64,000 bases of DNA. Source: Trichomonas vaginalis G3 (Eukaryota; Parabasalia; Trichomonadida; Trichomonadidae). Every line of letters begins with the position of its first letter. The first letter of the stretch is position 1. Below are positions 29,395-39,431 of the stretch, piece by piece. The stretch spans positions 7,468,879-7,532,878 of the forward strand of contig NC_067206.1 in assembly GCF_026262505.1 (NCBI RefSeq). Direction: 5' to 3'. The translations under genes and the position numbers were made by a program. The notes under the pieces were generated by a model. That model saw only the letters and a list, made by a program, of their open reading frames with translations. It was not told where the DNA came from and made no database searches.

Positions 29395-30424
29395 TCAAAC
29401 TATACGAGAAATGTTTATAAAATTTTGAGATAAAATAGAAAAATTAATATATTTTGGATTTTCATCAAGATCTGAAATGTCTTCTTCTTTTTTCTTAATA
29501 AAGTTAATACATTTATCATTGTTAGATATATCTTTTATTCTGTTATTTATTGTAACTGTTCCTAATGTTTTTGGTGTTTCTTCATCAATAAAACAACTAT
29601 CAACTGTAATTTGACCTCCACTCCATTCATCGAAATAATATTTAGAAATATTGTTATTTGCGAAACAACAATTTTGTAAATATGCTGTAGCTGAAGATGC
29701 TAGGATTAAATAAGAATCAGTATTATTTTGGAAATTCGTTGACTCAATTCGAATTGTTGAAGGTGAGTCAAAAAACCTAACAGGACCATGGCCAGTAGAT
29801 TTCTCATTATTATCAAAAAATATTGAAAATAAAACTTTTGATTCAGATTTAAAATTATTAAATTGGAAAATACTTATTGCATATACTTTTGATTGAGAAA
29901 CATTTGAATTTGTGAAATTAATTTTTCCATTTTTTAGGTAAATATTGCAATATCCAAGGAAACTTTCATCTCCACTATTAGTGATTGAAGATGAAAGTAT
30001 TTTGTTTTGGAATGATTCTTCGTCTGAAACATCTGAATAACAGTAAACACCCCAAGTTTCTTGTGATGTTACTTTTGATGAGTAACTAGTTATTCGATTT
30101 TGGACACACGCACCTTCACTCGAGAAGTACAAACTTCCTCCTTGACCGGAGTTACTACAATTAACGAAGTTTGTTGTTTCAACTAAGAGTTTAGTTGTAC
30201 TTTTAGATGTGCCAAAACGAATTGCTCCTGAATCAATGTTATCACAAAATTCGCATTTGAGAACGTAGTAATTTTCATCACCTTTAGAAAGTTTTTCATT
30301 TTTATATACGTAACTTTCGTTTAGAGGGTATTCTGAATAATAGTCTGCCCAATCATAATGGAAAATGATTGTTGAAAGATATAAATTGTAGCGAAAATTC
30401 CTTGAACAATAAAATTTTTGTCAT
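29395..30424 (-). CDS. Surface beta-helix-like family, copy C (promoter kept, body out of frame with its ATG)
   Basis: The body frame is open from after a TGA at about 30421 down to the stop at 29395, about 340 codons. It includes FHYDWADYYSEYPLNESYVY, LSKGDENYYVLKCEF, TTKLLVETTNFVNCS, SSITNSGDESFLGY, YLQNCCFANNNIS and SCFIDEETPKTLG. No usable in-frame ATG exists near its start. The ATG at 30424, with an initiator TCACTTTG 14 nt upstream, opens a 23-codon leader (MTKILLFKEFSLQF...) that ends in TGA exactly where the body frame reads YDW. The leader-to-Trp distance is 73 nt, the same as in copies B and D. The reading frame of the body is unbroken, which is odd for a plain pseudogene. Confidence 0.65.
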
Positions 30425-30432
30425 TTATTGTC

Positions 30433-30440
30433 CAAAGTGA
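30433..30440 (-). promoter_or_regulatory. Initiator TCACTTTG before copy C
   Basis: On the minus strand the +1 adenine (30438) is 14 nt before the ATG at 30424. The spacing is identical to the initiator of copy D at 43393-43400. Confidence 0.6.
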
Positions 30441-30611
30441 AATTCACTTTCAAAAAAAATCTTTACGGTATAATAGAATTATATGATCAATATGACATTA
30501 AAAAATGATTTCTAACATTATGGATATTCCCTTTTCCTTTTTAATTTATTTTACGAACTCTTTCAAAATTTTGTTGTTTTTTATTGCTTTTGGAAAAGGT
30601 GATAAATTTAT

Positions 30612-30619
30612 TCACTTTT
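30612..30619 (+). promoter_or_regulatory. Initiator TCACTTTT before the Smr gene
   Basis: The predicted +1 adenine at 30614 is 11 nt before the ATG at 30625. Confidence 0.6.
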
Positions 30620-30624
30620 AAACT

Positions 30625-31011
30625 ATGGGTAACCTTTGTACATGCTGTGATCCATGCCGTGATGGTCTTCGTCAAGATTTCGAGCCAAAAAAGTTCATTT
30701 CAATTCCTCATGGCTCTAAAACAGACACAATCGAAGTAGATTTCCACAATTTCACGGTGGCTAGCGCGACCAAGCTCTTGCATGATTTATTTGATAGATA
30801 CAAAGATCCAACATATCATCCTGAAGTTAAGTACATCAATTTAATTGTCGGCGCAGGCAACCACTGCGAAGAAGGAGCTAAAGGAAGAAAGATCTACCCA
30901 ATAGTTTATGAAGAAGCTAAAAACAGCTATTCAATGTACTCTCTCAAGGATCATGAAAAGAATCATGGTATTGTTGTTGCTACAAGAATCAATGTTGCTG
31001 AAACTCCATAA
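30625..31011 (+). CDS. Small Smr-domain protein with N-terminal acylation motif
   Basis: 128 residues. The N-terminus MGNLCTCCDPC has Gly2 followed by several Cys, a typical dual N-myristoylation/S-palmitoylation membrane anchor (prediction). Residues about 33-128 match the Smr fold of MutS2 and eukaryotic Smr proteins: EVDFHNF (position of the conserved L-D-L-H-G, His41), the helix VASATKLLHDLF, and LIVGAGNHCEEG (position of the G-R-G-x-H-S loop, His80). The terminal strand GIVVATRI follows. Smr domains bind nucleic acids and some have nuclease activity. A membrane-anchored one is unusual, because known Smr proteins are soluble or fused to MutS/PPR/CUE parts. The stop is within TAAAA. Confidence 0.8.
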   Translation: MGNLCTCCDPCRDGLRQDFEPKKFISIPHGSKTDTIEVDFHNFTVASATKLLHDLFDRYKDPTYHPEVKYINLIVGAGNHCEEGAKGRKIYPIVYEEAKNSYSMYSLKDHEKNHGIVVATRINVAETP

Positions 31012-31401
31012 AATAAATTATAGATGTATATTATTTTACAAAAATCTATTTGTTTACCTCATCACTGATAAGTTTTAGGGAATAATTACTAATAATTGAT
31101 CAGTGAATCATCAAATATAAAATCAATAAATTTCTAATCACAACCAATGGACTGAAATATCATTTATTCAAATTAACTTGTTGAGGAATGAATAAATATC
31201 ATTTGAGCAAAAAGCTATTCATATTTATTTTCATTATTGTTTTCATTGTCAAATATATTTTGATTGTTTGATGGATCCAAACCTAAAGTTATTGCATGAA
31301 ATATGATGAACAACTTGAATTTCCTTTATTTATAAAAGCGAAAAAAATAATATTCAAATTTAAAACGAATAAACAAATAATGTTTACAAAATAAACAAAA
31401 A
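31012..31401. other. Convergent intergenic region
   Basis: AT-rich, between convergent genes. No gene or clear repeat is seen. Confidence 0.5.
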
Positions 31402-32928
31402 TCACGCATATGGATCGAAAATATTAAGCAAAAGAGCTGGATTCTTCTTTCCTGGAGAAGATTTGTTTTCAATTGAAGCTCCCCATTCTCCCAATCCACT
31501 GAGAGTACTTCCTTTACCTAAATTCAGGCCAGTATTGATTAAGCATAGCTTAGAAACAATGCAATCAAAGTTTTGAGAGCCCATTAATTCTTTAATGAAT
31601 TCTCTTTCTTCTCCAGTGTAAAGATCCAAGAATTTCTTATCATGGAAGTGAGTTCCTGGGTTAGGAGCATCCAATCTGCATTCCAAAGTCTGTTCCATCT
31701 TTTTCGTGATATTATCATAAATATGGCCGGAAGTAATCTTCAAAATCTTCATCATTGTTTCGAAGTTCATCTTAGTTTTGAGATGGTTTATTGGTTGTTC
31801 CAACTTAGACTTCAAATCCAAATATCCTGGAATTTTTATTTCTGTTGGCGGAAAATCTAACCTCTTTTCATCGATATAGACAACAACTGTGTTCTCATTG
31901 ATGTTTCTGCCCTTAATATTCTTTGTAAATGCTCCATAAATATATGGAACCGGAGAATCTAAATATTCAAGCATAGATTCAGGAACAAATGAGACAATGA
32001 CAGATGTCCATATGAATGGCATAATTATTGTTGGTAAAAATGAAACTGTTTTTGTAATATTGGCAAAATTGTCGCCAATAACTAAAACGTAGCTTCCAAG
32101 CATGATTGATTCTAATAATCTGATGTACTGGTCAACGCTGATCCATGACATAATTAAATCATAGCCTACAGCTGATGGAGAATAAGCAATTTCTTCGCGC
32201 TTTGGCATTTTCCATGCGAAAGGAGGTACGTTGGAGTAATTAAATCTAATGGCGATTGTTTCATCGAAAACTGGTAAAATCGTGTTGTACAATGCTGTTA
32301 AGAAAGCTTCTCTTACAGAAACAGTGGATAAAGGCCAGTAGTTGTCGGGAGTAACGTTTGTTGGTACTGGAGCATTCTCATTCAACATCTTTAAATTGAT
32401 AACTGTGTTTCGTGTTTGATATTCAATGTTAATTAAAGTATCAATCAAGCCGAAAAACAAATCATGGAACGGATGAGATGTGCAGAAAAGAAATGCACAC
32501 TTGAACTCAGGAACATCTGTATGATTGTCGCGATATTGTTGCATTTGTTTGATTAAATACTCCGAATTTTTAGAAACTGCTGGATAAGTAAATGGGCAGC
32601 ATTTGATAATGCAAGCATATACGAAAAATGGGGCTGTACCCTCCATTTTATAGTAAATAAAGGTATCTAAAATTTGATTTGGTTTTCCGATTTCGCTTTT
32701 GACTGCTCTGTTTGAAGCAAAATTTCTAGTTCCTGCTGAACATCCTTCAGGGAAAATAAGATTGCCGAAATTGATATCTGCTTCGACATCAGGATAATGA
32801 TAAAGATTTGTTGGATTATCAATGCTATCTAAATCGTTTGGTCCGATTATAAAGAAGTGATCAAAGATTGGCGCTGCTATATCCCAAGAATTCTTAAATT
32901 CACTATCATTAGGTACAAAATCGGACAT
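31402..32928 (-). CDS. DENN-domain protein (Rab GEF family)
   Basis: 508 residues. The N-terminus FDHFFIIGPN resembles the first strand of uDENN domains. The central DENN core is clear: YIRLLESIMLGSYVLVIGDNFANITKTVSFLPTI (the 'LLLE-x-x-V-L-x-x-S' helix-strand), IMPFIWTSVIVSFVPESMLEYLDSPVPYIYGAF (the 'P-F-x-W-x-x-x-x-P-x-L-P-x-x-L-x-x-x-x-x-A-P-x-P-Y-x-x-G' signature), and VVVYIDEKRL (the following Asp strand). It ends in a C-terminal dDENN-like helical part. DENN proteins activate Rab GTPases, so a membrane-traffic role is likely; the Rab partner is unknown. It is soluble. The ATG at 32928 is preceded by an A-rich tract and no obvious initiator. Confidence 0.85.
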   Translation of the reverse strand: MSDFVPNDSEFKNSWDIAAPIFDHFFIIGPNDLDSIDNPTNLYHYPDVEADINFGNLIFPEGCSAGTRNFASNRAVKSEIGKPNQILDTFIYYKMEGTAPFFVYACIIKCCPFTYPAVSKNSEYLIKQMQQYRDNHTDVPEFKCAFLFCTSHPFHDLFFGLIDTLINIEYQTRNTVINLKMLNENAPVPTNVTPDNYWPLSTVSVREAFLTALYNTILPVFDETIAIRFNYSNVPPFAWKMPKREEIAYSPSAVGYDLIMSWISVDQYIRLLESIMLGSYVLVIGDNFANITKTVSFLPTIIMPFIWTSVIVSFVPESMLEYLDSPVPYIYGAFTKNIKGRNINENTVVVYIDEKRLDFPPTEIKIPGYLDLKSKLEQPINHLKTKMNFETMMKILKITSGHIYDNITKKMEQTLECRLDAPNPGTHFHDKKFLDLYTGEEREFIKELMGSQNFDCIVSKLCLINTGLNLGKGSTLSGLGEWGASIENKSSPGKKNPALLLNIFDPYA

Positions 32929-33393
32929 TTTTTTTTATTTTTGATTTTATTTTTTTCTCCTAACTTTTGGATAACAATCGATTTCAGATCTTTGTTGGAT
33001 GAATTATCCAAAATCCTATGAACATGGCTGATATCAATCTCCCTCCTGTTGTTTTTTGATCAGAAAAGTCTCTTTATCGAAATTTTATTCAACCCAATTT
33101 TTTGATATCTGCTATGTAGATAGAGTAATATATTTGAGTTGAAACATACGTTTTTATAGCCATATCTGCATTTGCTTGAATTACGACTAATTCACATGAA
33201 ATTTGTATTGTGTAATGAGATGGGCTATGAACTCACCCACAGGTTAACAAGTATCATCAAATCAACTCCGAAATCCAAAGGATATTAAGGGGAATTGCCC
33301 AAATTGTGAAAATAATCTTTGTTGTTTTACCATGATCCTCCAACTATTCATAAATTTCTTTTGGTGACATATGGACTTATATATTATTACGAA
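32929..33393. other. Divergent intergenic region
   Basis: Holds the promoters of the DENN gene (minus) and the unknown gene at 33394 (plus). No initiator with good spacing is found for either, and there is no gene or repeat. Confidence 0.4.
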
Positions 33394-35412
33394 ATGCTGA
33401 AATCGGTGTATCCATTTATCATGTCACTTTTCTCTCGTATGGAACTCTTATCTCAACTTCGGGAGCAAGTCCCTACCAGAATTTTAAGATCATACAACAC
33501 GACATGTTCTCAAATTGAGGAAATTTCTAATTCGGATATATTATTACAGCGCCAAACGATCATGTTAATTTCTCACAGGAGAAAATACAGTAAAAACACA
33601 TTTAACGAGCATATCCTAAAACAACTAACAACATACCAATATCCCGACGATCCATTTAATGTATTTTCTTCTTTACAAGTGCAAACATTTTCATATTTAC
33701 TCGAATACCTATGGGATTCACAAGAGAATATTGTGAAAAACATGAAGCTGATATCAACTCTACCCAATTTCAAGTATTTATGTAATATTGGATTTCCAAT
33801 TATTTTTGGCTTCTTTACCAATCAATATTTATGTGATAAAGCCGCAGATTTCTACATCAGTGCTTCGAAAAATATCAACGTTGATAACAAAATTTCCCTA
33901 TTTCGCGTATTTTTTTCATTAGATCACATTCAAGGCTTTTCTAATTCATTATTTCGCGAATCAATATGGAATTACTATCCAAATTTCCCAGGAACAGGGT
34001 TTTTAGTCGATAAAATCATGGTTACATCACAATATTTTCTTGGTCTTTTACCTGAACCTCATCTACGAATTCTACGCTCATTTTATGATGAAGAAGACCA
34101 GATACTGTTATGGACTATTCTCATATTTGATCTTATCGCTCCACAAATTCAATTACAATATTATTCTTCTCCTCTTTGTATTTTAAAATGCAAAGATTTG
34201 GATATCGATGAGATTGTCGAAGGACTACATATACGTGCGAAAACAGGAGCCGTAGTCTGTAAAATAACTCCACAAGATTTAGAACAAAGCCAAAACAGTC
34301 TTTGTCCAATTTACGTAAAAGACGGTACCGGAGCAACCATCAAAACGATTCTTACGCTCTTTGACGTTCACGAATTACTTAATATGCCATTAATGTTTCC
34401 AGCTCATTTACAGTGCGTTTCAGACGTAAATCAGAAGATTCTTGTTGATTCTCACTTCGCATTTTTCACAAAGTTCATGGTTGATACTGAAGAAAAAGGC
34501 CATTTCCCTCCAATTTTCTTCAAAGAGCACCAATTCACGAATAATATCAACCAGTACACAAAAATATGGAGTACGATGAAAAAAGAAATAGCAGATCCCG
34601 TTGAATTTCTTCTTGGATATCAAAGAAACTCAAAGTATTCCGTAGTTTTCTCAAATGGAAAGAATCAAGAGCTGAAAGATAACGCAATTCAAATGGAAAC
34701 AGAGAGATTGCTCGTACAAGGCTCGAATTTCGAAAGACTGATGGAAATGATGATGATTAGAGATATAATGTTCAGTTGGAAGAACAGAGCAGCAAGTTAT
34801 TTGAATCTCTTCAGCCGAGGGCAAGCATTCATCGATAGCGATATTCCGAAAACTATAAAGGAAGTTTTAAACACCCCTGCATCCGGAGAATTAAGGTTTT
34901 GGAAGTTCATTAAATACCTATCGTTGGCTGAAGCCGTGGCCTTCTCAAATATTCAGAGTGACATAGAAAAAATTGAGACCATATTTTCCAAACTGATTTA
35001 TCATAATAGATCCGTACAAATGGATCCTCCGAATAATTCAACGCATTCTATCTTTCTTTCTTTGTCATTTACGTTGACAAGCATCAAAAAAGAAAATTCT
35101 TTCTTCGAAAGAGTAGTTGTCATGCAGCACCTCTTCGAAACAATCGAGAATCTAGCAGATGTCAACGATACAGACAAAAAAGAGCAATTAACTATATTTT
35201 TCATCGCTGTTTTTGATGTAAAGTGGATTTTGAGGACGGCAATCTATATGAATAGTACTGTCTTCAATGGATCCTTCGAGGATTTGATTCCACAACCTTT
35301 CCACCACCAATGGTCTCAATTTGTTCCAAGTTTGTTGTCAATGATCACCGAAGATCGTGAGTTACTCGCGAAATTCATGAGTATGTCAACAACACCTTTA
35401 ATTAAGTTTTAA
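33394..35412 (+). CDS. Uncharacterised 673-aa protein
   Basis: I do not recognise it. The frame extends 25 codons further upstream but only from a non-ATG codon. The first ATG is at 33394 (MLKSVYPFIM) and a second at 33421 (MSLFSRMELL), either of which may be the start. The protein is helical throughout, with no signal peptide and no convincing membrane spans. A beta-rich stretch at about residues 280-350 (LHIRAKTGAVVCKITPQDL, then CPIYVKDGTGATIKTILTL) separates two helical parts. Helical repeat proteins of membrane traffic or GTPase regulators look like this, but no signature motif is present. The stop lies in TAAT. Confidence 0.7.
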   Translation: MLKSVYPFIMSLFSRMELLSQLREQVPTRILRSYNTTCSQIEEISNSDILLQRQTIMLISHRRKYSKNTFNEHILKQLTTYQYPDDPFNVFSSLQVQTFSYLLEYLWDSQENIVKNMKLISTLPNFKYLCNIGFPIIFGFFTNQYLCDKAADFYISASKNINVDNKISLFRVFFSLDHIQGFSNSLFRESIWNYYPNFPGTGFLVDKIMVTSQYFLGLLPEPHLRILRSFYDEEDQILLWTILIFDLIAPQIQLQYYSSPLCILKCKDLDIDEIVEGLHIRAKTGAVVCKITPQDLEQSQNSLCPIYVKDGTGATIKTILTLFDVHELLNMPLMFPAHLQCVSDVNQKILVDSHFAFFTKFMVDTEEKGHFPPIFFKEHQFTNNINQYTKIWSTMKKEIADPVEFLLGYQRNSKYSVVFSNGKNQELKDNAIQMETERLLVQGSNFERLMEMMMIRDIMFSWKNRAASYLNLFSRGQAFIDSDIPKTIKEVLNTPASGELRFWKFIKYLSLAEAVAFSNIQSDIEKIETIFSKLIYHNRSVQMDPPNNSTHSIFLSLSFTLTSIKKENSFFERVVVMQHLFETIENLADVNDTDKKEQLTIFFIAVFDVKWILRTAIYMNSTVFNGSFEDLIPQPFHHQWSQFVPSLLSMITEDRELLAKFMSMSTTPLIKF

Positions 35413-35775
35413 TTTATTTATTTTTTTATTAGTATATTAATTATTAAACTATCTATCTTTGTTTGTACGATCATTTTTATTTCAACTTTACTAAGTTGAC
35501 CATCGTAATCTCTATGCAATTGTTTAAATAATGTATTTTTATATTTAATAAAATGAAGAATGAGAGGTTGGTGTTATCACTCTCTAAACCTCTACTATTG
35601 ACTTGAGTTTGTTTTCATTGAACCATCAAAACTTCAGAAACATTAAAGAAATATACGAACAATATGCTCTGCTCTAATATATTAGTATAAAGAATTGTTA
35701 ATCCAAGGTTATATCAATGCCTGTAGCAAATGCGAATTTTTCGGTGAAAAAAAAATGTTGAATGTTGAATTTTTC
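35413..35775. other. Intergenic region left of the inverted-repeat element
   Basis: AT-rich. A small hairpin, AGAGGTT / AAACCTCT, lies near 35569-35592. No gene is seen. Confidence 0.4.
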
Positions 35776-35782
35776 CCTGATA

Positions 35783-36839
35783 TAAGGGTTTCGTTTTGCT
35801 AAAATTGTCACTTTTATAGCATATTTGTTTTTGGATGTTTTGCGAAACCAAAAAAAAAACTATGATATACAATGTGTGTGTAAAGAAAATACTTTATTTA
35901 CTAGTTAAAAAATCATTTGGTATTGATCAAGTTATTTTTTCTGGATAAGATATTATATGGATAATTGGATAGAAAATACAATTATATAATCTTGTACCTG
36001 GTTTAATTAAGCTAATTGTCATCAGAAACTTGTAATTTTTATGAATTTCAGATTTTCTTTTCATTACTGCTTTTCTTAATAGGTCAAGTTCTTATTTACG
36101 TTATAAAGTATGATATTTACAAATATCAAGTTATCGTGTTTTTTGAGAAATTATGAGAAACAAACAAAAATGAAAAAGATAGGAATAGCAATGAATAGTG
36201 ATGTGGGTATAGAAAATGTAAGAGATATGAATGCAAAGCAATCAGTATTTAGGATATTGACCATAGATTTCGAAAAAAAAATGCTGCATATTGAGCGAAA
36301 ACTATGATTATATTATAAGGCTGTCATTTAAAGCATAATGAAACTATTCCCTTTTCATTTTAATCGAATAAGATAGTAAAGATTTTTGAATTAGCTAGAA
36401 ACTGATGAGATGTTTTCACAAATCAGATTTTTAATCTCTATAATGCATAATTCACTCAATATCTCAATTTTGATATTGCGAGATATTTTTGCTATCGGTT
36501 TCGCAATTTTGACACAATAGCAAGAGGGTTCTATAAGCATTATTATCAACGTAGAATCTGAATATCATATCAGAAAATGTCGCAAATCTGACATTTACCC
36601 GACCAAATAGCAAAAATAATTGAATACTTTTCGCAAAAACTTTAAAAATCGATAAAAATATGAAATATATATATTAAAGAGACTTTTTATATAATATTCA
36701 TAAAGATTTTCCAAAAATATGATACCGCAAAATTAAAAAAGTGACGTCTTGAGTGGAGTCAAATGTCGAAATTGCTAGCTAAATGTTTTTTTAGCGAAAT
36801 TGCGTATTGTACGTTTTTTTCGCAAAACGAAACCCTTAG
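35783..36839. mobile_element. Non-coding element with terminal inverted repeats (~1.06 kb)
   Basis: The left end TAAGGGTTTCGTTTTGC (from 35783) is repeated in reverse complement at the right end (GCAAAACGAAACCCTTA ending about 36838). Both ends are flanked by the direct repeat CCTGATA (35776-35782 and 36840-36846), a possible 7-bp target-site duplication. Slightly further out, AATGTTGAAT (35761-35770) is mirrored by ATTCAACATT near 36858, so the true inverted repeat might be longer and the CCTGATA match coincidental. The interior is AT-rich, contains many TTTCGCAAAA-like motifs in both orientations, and has no credible gene. It looks like a non-autonomous DNA transposon. Confidence 0.65.
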
Positions 36840-37055
36840 CCTGATAAAATACTATCATTCAACATTGATAATAAAGCCATTCCAAACGTTTTTGTAAAAA
36901 ATTGCGCAAACCTCTCAATGAGAATACAAACAGTAGAGTATTTATTGATCATTAATTCTTATGAGCGATTTTTGTTTGATTTTTAAAAAACGTTTCTTTT
37001 GAAAATTCAATTTGAATGTAAATTTGTGTAACAAATTTTTTTCCCCTGAATTGAT

Positions 37056-39431
37056 ATGAACGTACCTCTGATAGGCGAAGAAGGTTCTCGCTCGCAACGC
37101 TCAATGTCTGCGAGCTTCCTTTCGAGCCAGGAAATGATTGATTTGTCATTATCGACTTCATACGATTCAATTTTCCCATTATTTGATGAAATGTCAAGAA
37201 TTGCTCCACAAAATAGACATTTTGCACGCATTGTTATGTTTATTATATTTGTTCAGCAAATTATTTCATCAGCATGTTATTTGGACTTTGGTTCCTGGAA
37301 TTCGTCAAATGTCGGTGCGAAAATTATCAGATATATTACATACGTCGCTGACTTTGGCGTTGGTGACTCGAAAGTCTTCAATTCAGGCATTCCTCAAGCG
37401 ATTGTAATTATAATTTCCTTGTTTACTTTCATTTGGACATTTTGCATGCTTTTAGTCTATCATTTAAATAAATCATTCGATAAAGGCGCAATTATATTAA
37501 CCAGATTCCTCATAAGTACGCTAAATCACGTTATTTTAATTCCAATCTTCTTTAGCTTATCCTTCGAGTTCAATGCCGTGTTTGATGGTGACTTTACAGG
37601 AACACAAGTTGTTTTACTGGTATTCCTTATTCTTGCTGCCATTTCAAGTTCGATGCTTTATTACATTGACATTATCTTCAGATCCTCAACAGCCTATCTC
37701 GAAAATACCATATTTGTCCAATGGGACGGTACATTATTCATCTTAACTACGCTTTTAACCTGCGGATTAATTTTTGTCAGTAGAATGCTTGTTTTCTTCA
37801 ATACTTGGACCAAATACGCATTAGTAGCTGTTACAGGTATTCTTTTACTACTTATTCTCTTCTTTTCTTTAGGTTTACCGTTCATTAATTGTAATATGAA
37901 CGGATTCTTCCAAGGAATGCTACTACAGATGTTTATGAACGTCATAATTACACTTATACCATTCAATAACTATGTCAAATTTGTCTTATGTCTTGTTCCT
38001 TTCATCATATTTACAATAATTTTTATTCAATTAGACAAAAAGTTCCGAAAATTCATTCTTACCAAACGTCCAATGGAAACTGAAGCCAGAGAATTGTTAA
38101 TATTGATGATTGCCATTCAAGATTCGCCAGAAGAGTTCATACAATGGCAATTACTTCGAGATATCACAACAGCTCATCCAACAACAACAACATTTGTAAG
38201 AATTGCGCAGTTCTTATCATTCTTCCCTTCAGAATCACAGTTACTTAATCACTATGTCTCGATTATTAACAAACACAGTGATTTAAGTTTTTCACAAAGA
38301 TATTTATTCTATCAAATAAAACGTATCCACATTCTTCGACAATCATCAGCAACGAGACAATCCAATTATGATTTTGCTGAAGTACAGAAAGCAACTAATA
38401 AAATGTCTCAAGCCATTTCAGGCTTCTTCTTACGCGCAATGGAAAACAACCAAGAATTATCAATTGACGCGTTGAGTGGATTTTATTCTGCCAATCAAAA
38501 AACACTTGGAATTTGTCTTGAAGCAATGGACAAATATCCAAACAGTATTAGATTGGCATATGAATTTTCTAGATATTTGATTGAGTGTCGTACTGATTTC
38601 CAAGAAGGCGCAAATTGGTTCTACAGAGCGGAATCGATGGAGAGAGGTTCAAATGTTGCTATTGATTACGCATTTCGATCAATGGTAAATTTATTCCCTG
38701 TTTACATCAAAAACAATTTGTTGGATTACAGAGGCAAAAAAGTTGTTAACTTCAAATCAGGTAACGGATCAAATTCTAGCTCATCAGCTTCATCAAGTCA
38801 ATCATTAGCTATCATGTTAGAAGATTGCGATGAAGAACAAGCATCAAGAGTTTTTTCAAAACCAAAACTTCGATTTGCTTTGAGAAGAGCAATTGATAAT
38901 GTTACATCACGATCATTAGTATCATTACAAGTTGCTATTATCGCTAAGATGATTGCTGTTGTTGTTGCATCTATTATTATGTTCGTTGTTTCTTTCTTCT
39001 TGTTTAAGAGTCGTTCAAACATGTGTGGATTAATATCAAACATGGCACAATCATTTGAATCGTATTGTGTTGGTTTCTTATCTGTTTCTAAATTATGGGC
39101 ATTAAGTATAGGAATTGCTCCTTCTCCTGAAGTTATTAAAGCAACAGTTGGTGTTGATCCAAGAACAGAAACATCATCTATTGGAGATGGAATTAAAATG
39201 ATAAATGAAATGGGCCAAAGTTTGGCAAATTTGGCTAAAAATGATTTCAAACTTATTGAGTTATCAAAGGATTTCATATTGAGTGGTGCCATTACGTATT
39301 GTAATGATAATGGATCTGCTGTTAACCAAGGCAATCTTCCAGAGAGAGGAGACATCGGATACGTCTACAGACAGATGTTGAGAACAACAAGTTTCATTGG
39401 TGAAATCATGAAATGTGTGAAACAGTTTTGA
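37056..39431 (+). CDS. Many-pass adenylyl cyclase, N-terminal half (before a frameshift)
   Basis: 791 codons. A short cytosolic Ser-rich N-terminus is followed by about seven transmembrane helices (from RIVMFIIFVQQIIS to FVLCLVPFIIFTIIFI). A cytosolic helical domain of about 300 residues follows, then an eighth helix (KMIAVVVASIIMFVVSFFLF). The frame ends at TGA 39429-39431, just after EIMKCVKQF. The downstream frame at 39413-41725 continues directly with more membrane helices, a PAS domain and the cyclase domain. Together they give about 1560 residues, the usual size of the large trichomonad cyclase family. The break falls in or beside a run of four T (CAGTTTTGAAC). It is a recent inactivating indel, a programmed shift or a sequencing error. 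Confidence 0.85.
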   Translation: MNVPLIGEEGSRSQRSMSASFLSSQEMIDLSLSTSYDSIFPLFDEMSRIAPQNRHFARIVMFIIFVQQIISSACYLDFGSWNSSNVGAKIIRYITYVADFGVGDSKVFNSGIPQAIVIIISLFTFIWTFCMLLVYHLNKSFDKGAIILTRFLISTLNHVILIPIFFSLSFEFNAVFDGDFTGTQVVLLVFLILAAISSSMLYYIDIIFRSSTAYLENTIFVQWDGTLFILTTLLTCGLIFVSRMLVFFNTWTKYALVAVTGILLLLILFFSLGLPFINCNMNGFFQGMLLQMFMNVIITLIPFNNYVKFVLCLVPFIIFTIIFIQLDKKFRKFILTKRPMETEARELLILMIAIQDSPEEFIQWQLLRDITTAHPTTTTFVRIAQFLSFFPSESQLLNHYVSIINKHSDLSFSQRYLFYQIKRIHILRQSSATRQSNYDFAEVQKATNKMSQAISGFFLRAMENNQELSIDALSGFYSANQKTLGICLEAMDKYPNSIRLAYEFSRYLIECRTDFQEGANWFYRAESMERGSNVAIDYAFRSMVNLFPVYIKNNLLDYRGKKVVNFKSGNGSNSSSSASSSQSLAIMLEDCDEEQASRVFSKPKLRFALRRAIDNVTSRSLVSLQVAIIAKMIAVVVASIIMFVVSFFLFKSRSNMCGLISNMAQSFESYCVGFLSVSKLWALSIGIAPSPEVIKATVGVDPRTETSSIGDGIKMINEMGQSLANLAKNDFKLIELSKDFILSGAITYCNDNGSAVNQGNLPERGDIGYVYRQMLRTTSFIGEIMKCVKQF

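Noticed and set aside
36110-36307. 65-codon frame inside the inverted-repeat element, considered as a transposase remnant
   Set aside because: No motif, no catalytic residues and low complexity; length is expected by chance in AT-rich DNA.
38798-39355. 185-codon minus-strand frame inside the cyclase gene
   Set aside because: Antisense shadow of a well-supported coding region with no domain or promoter.
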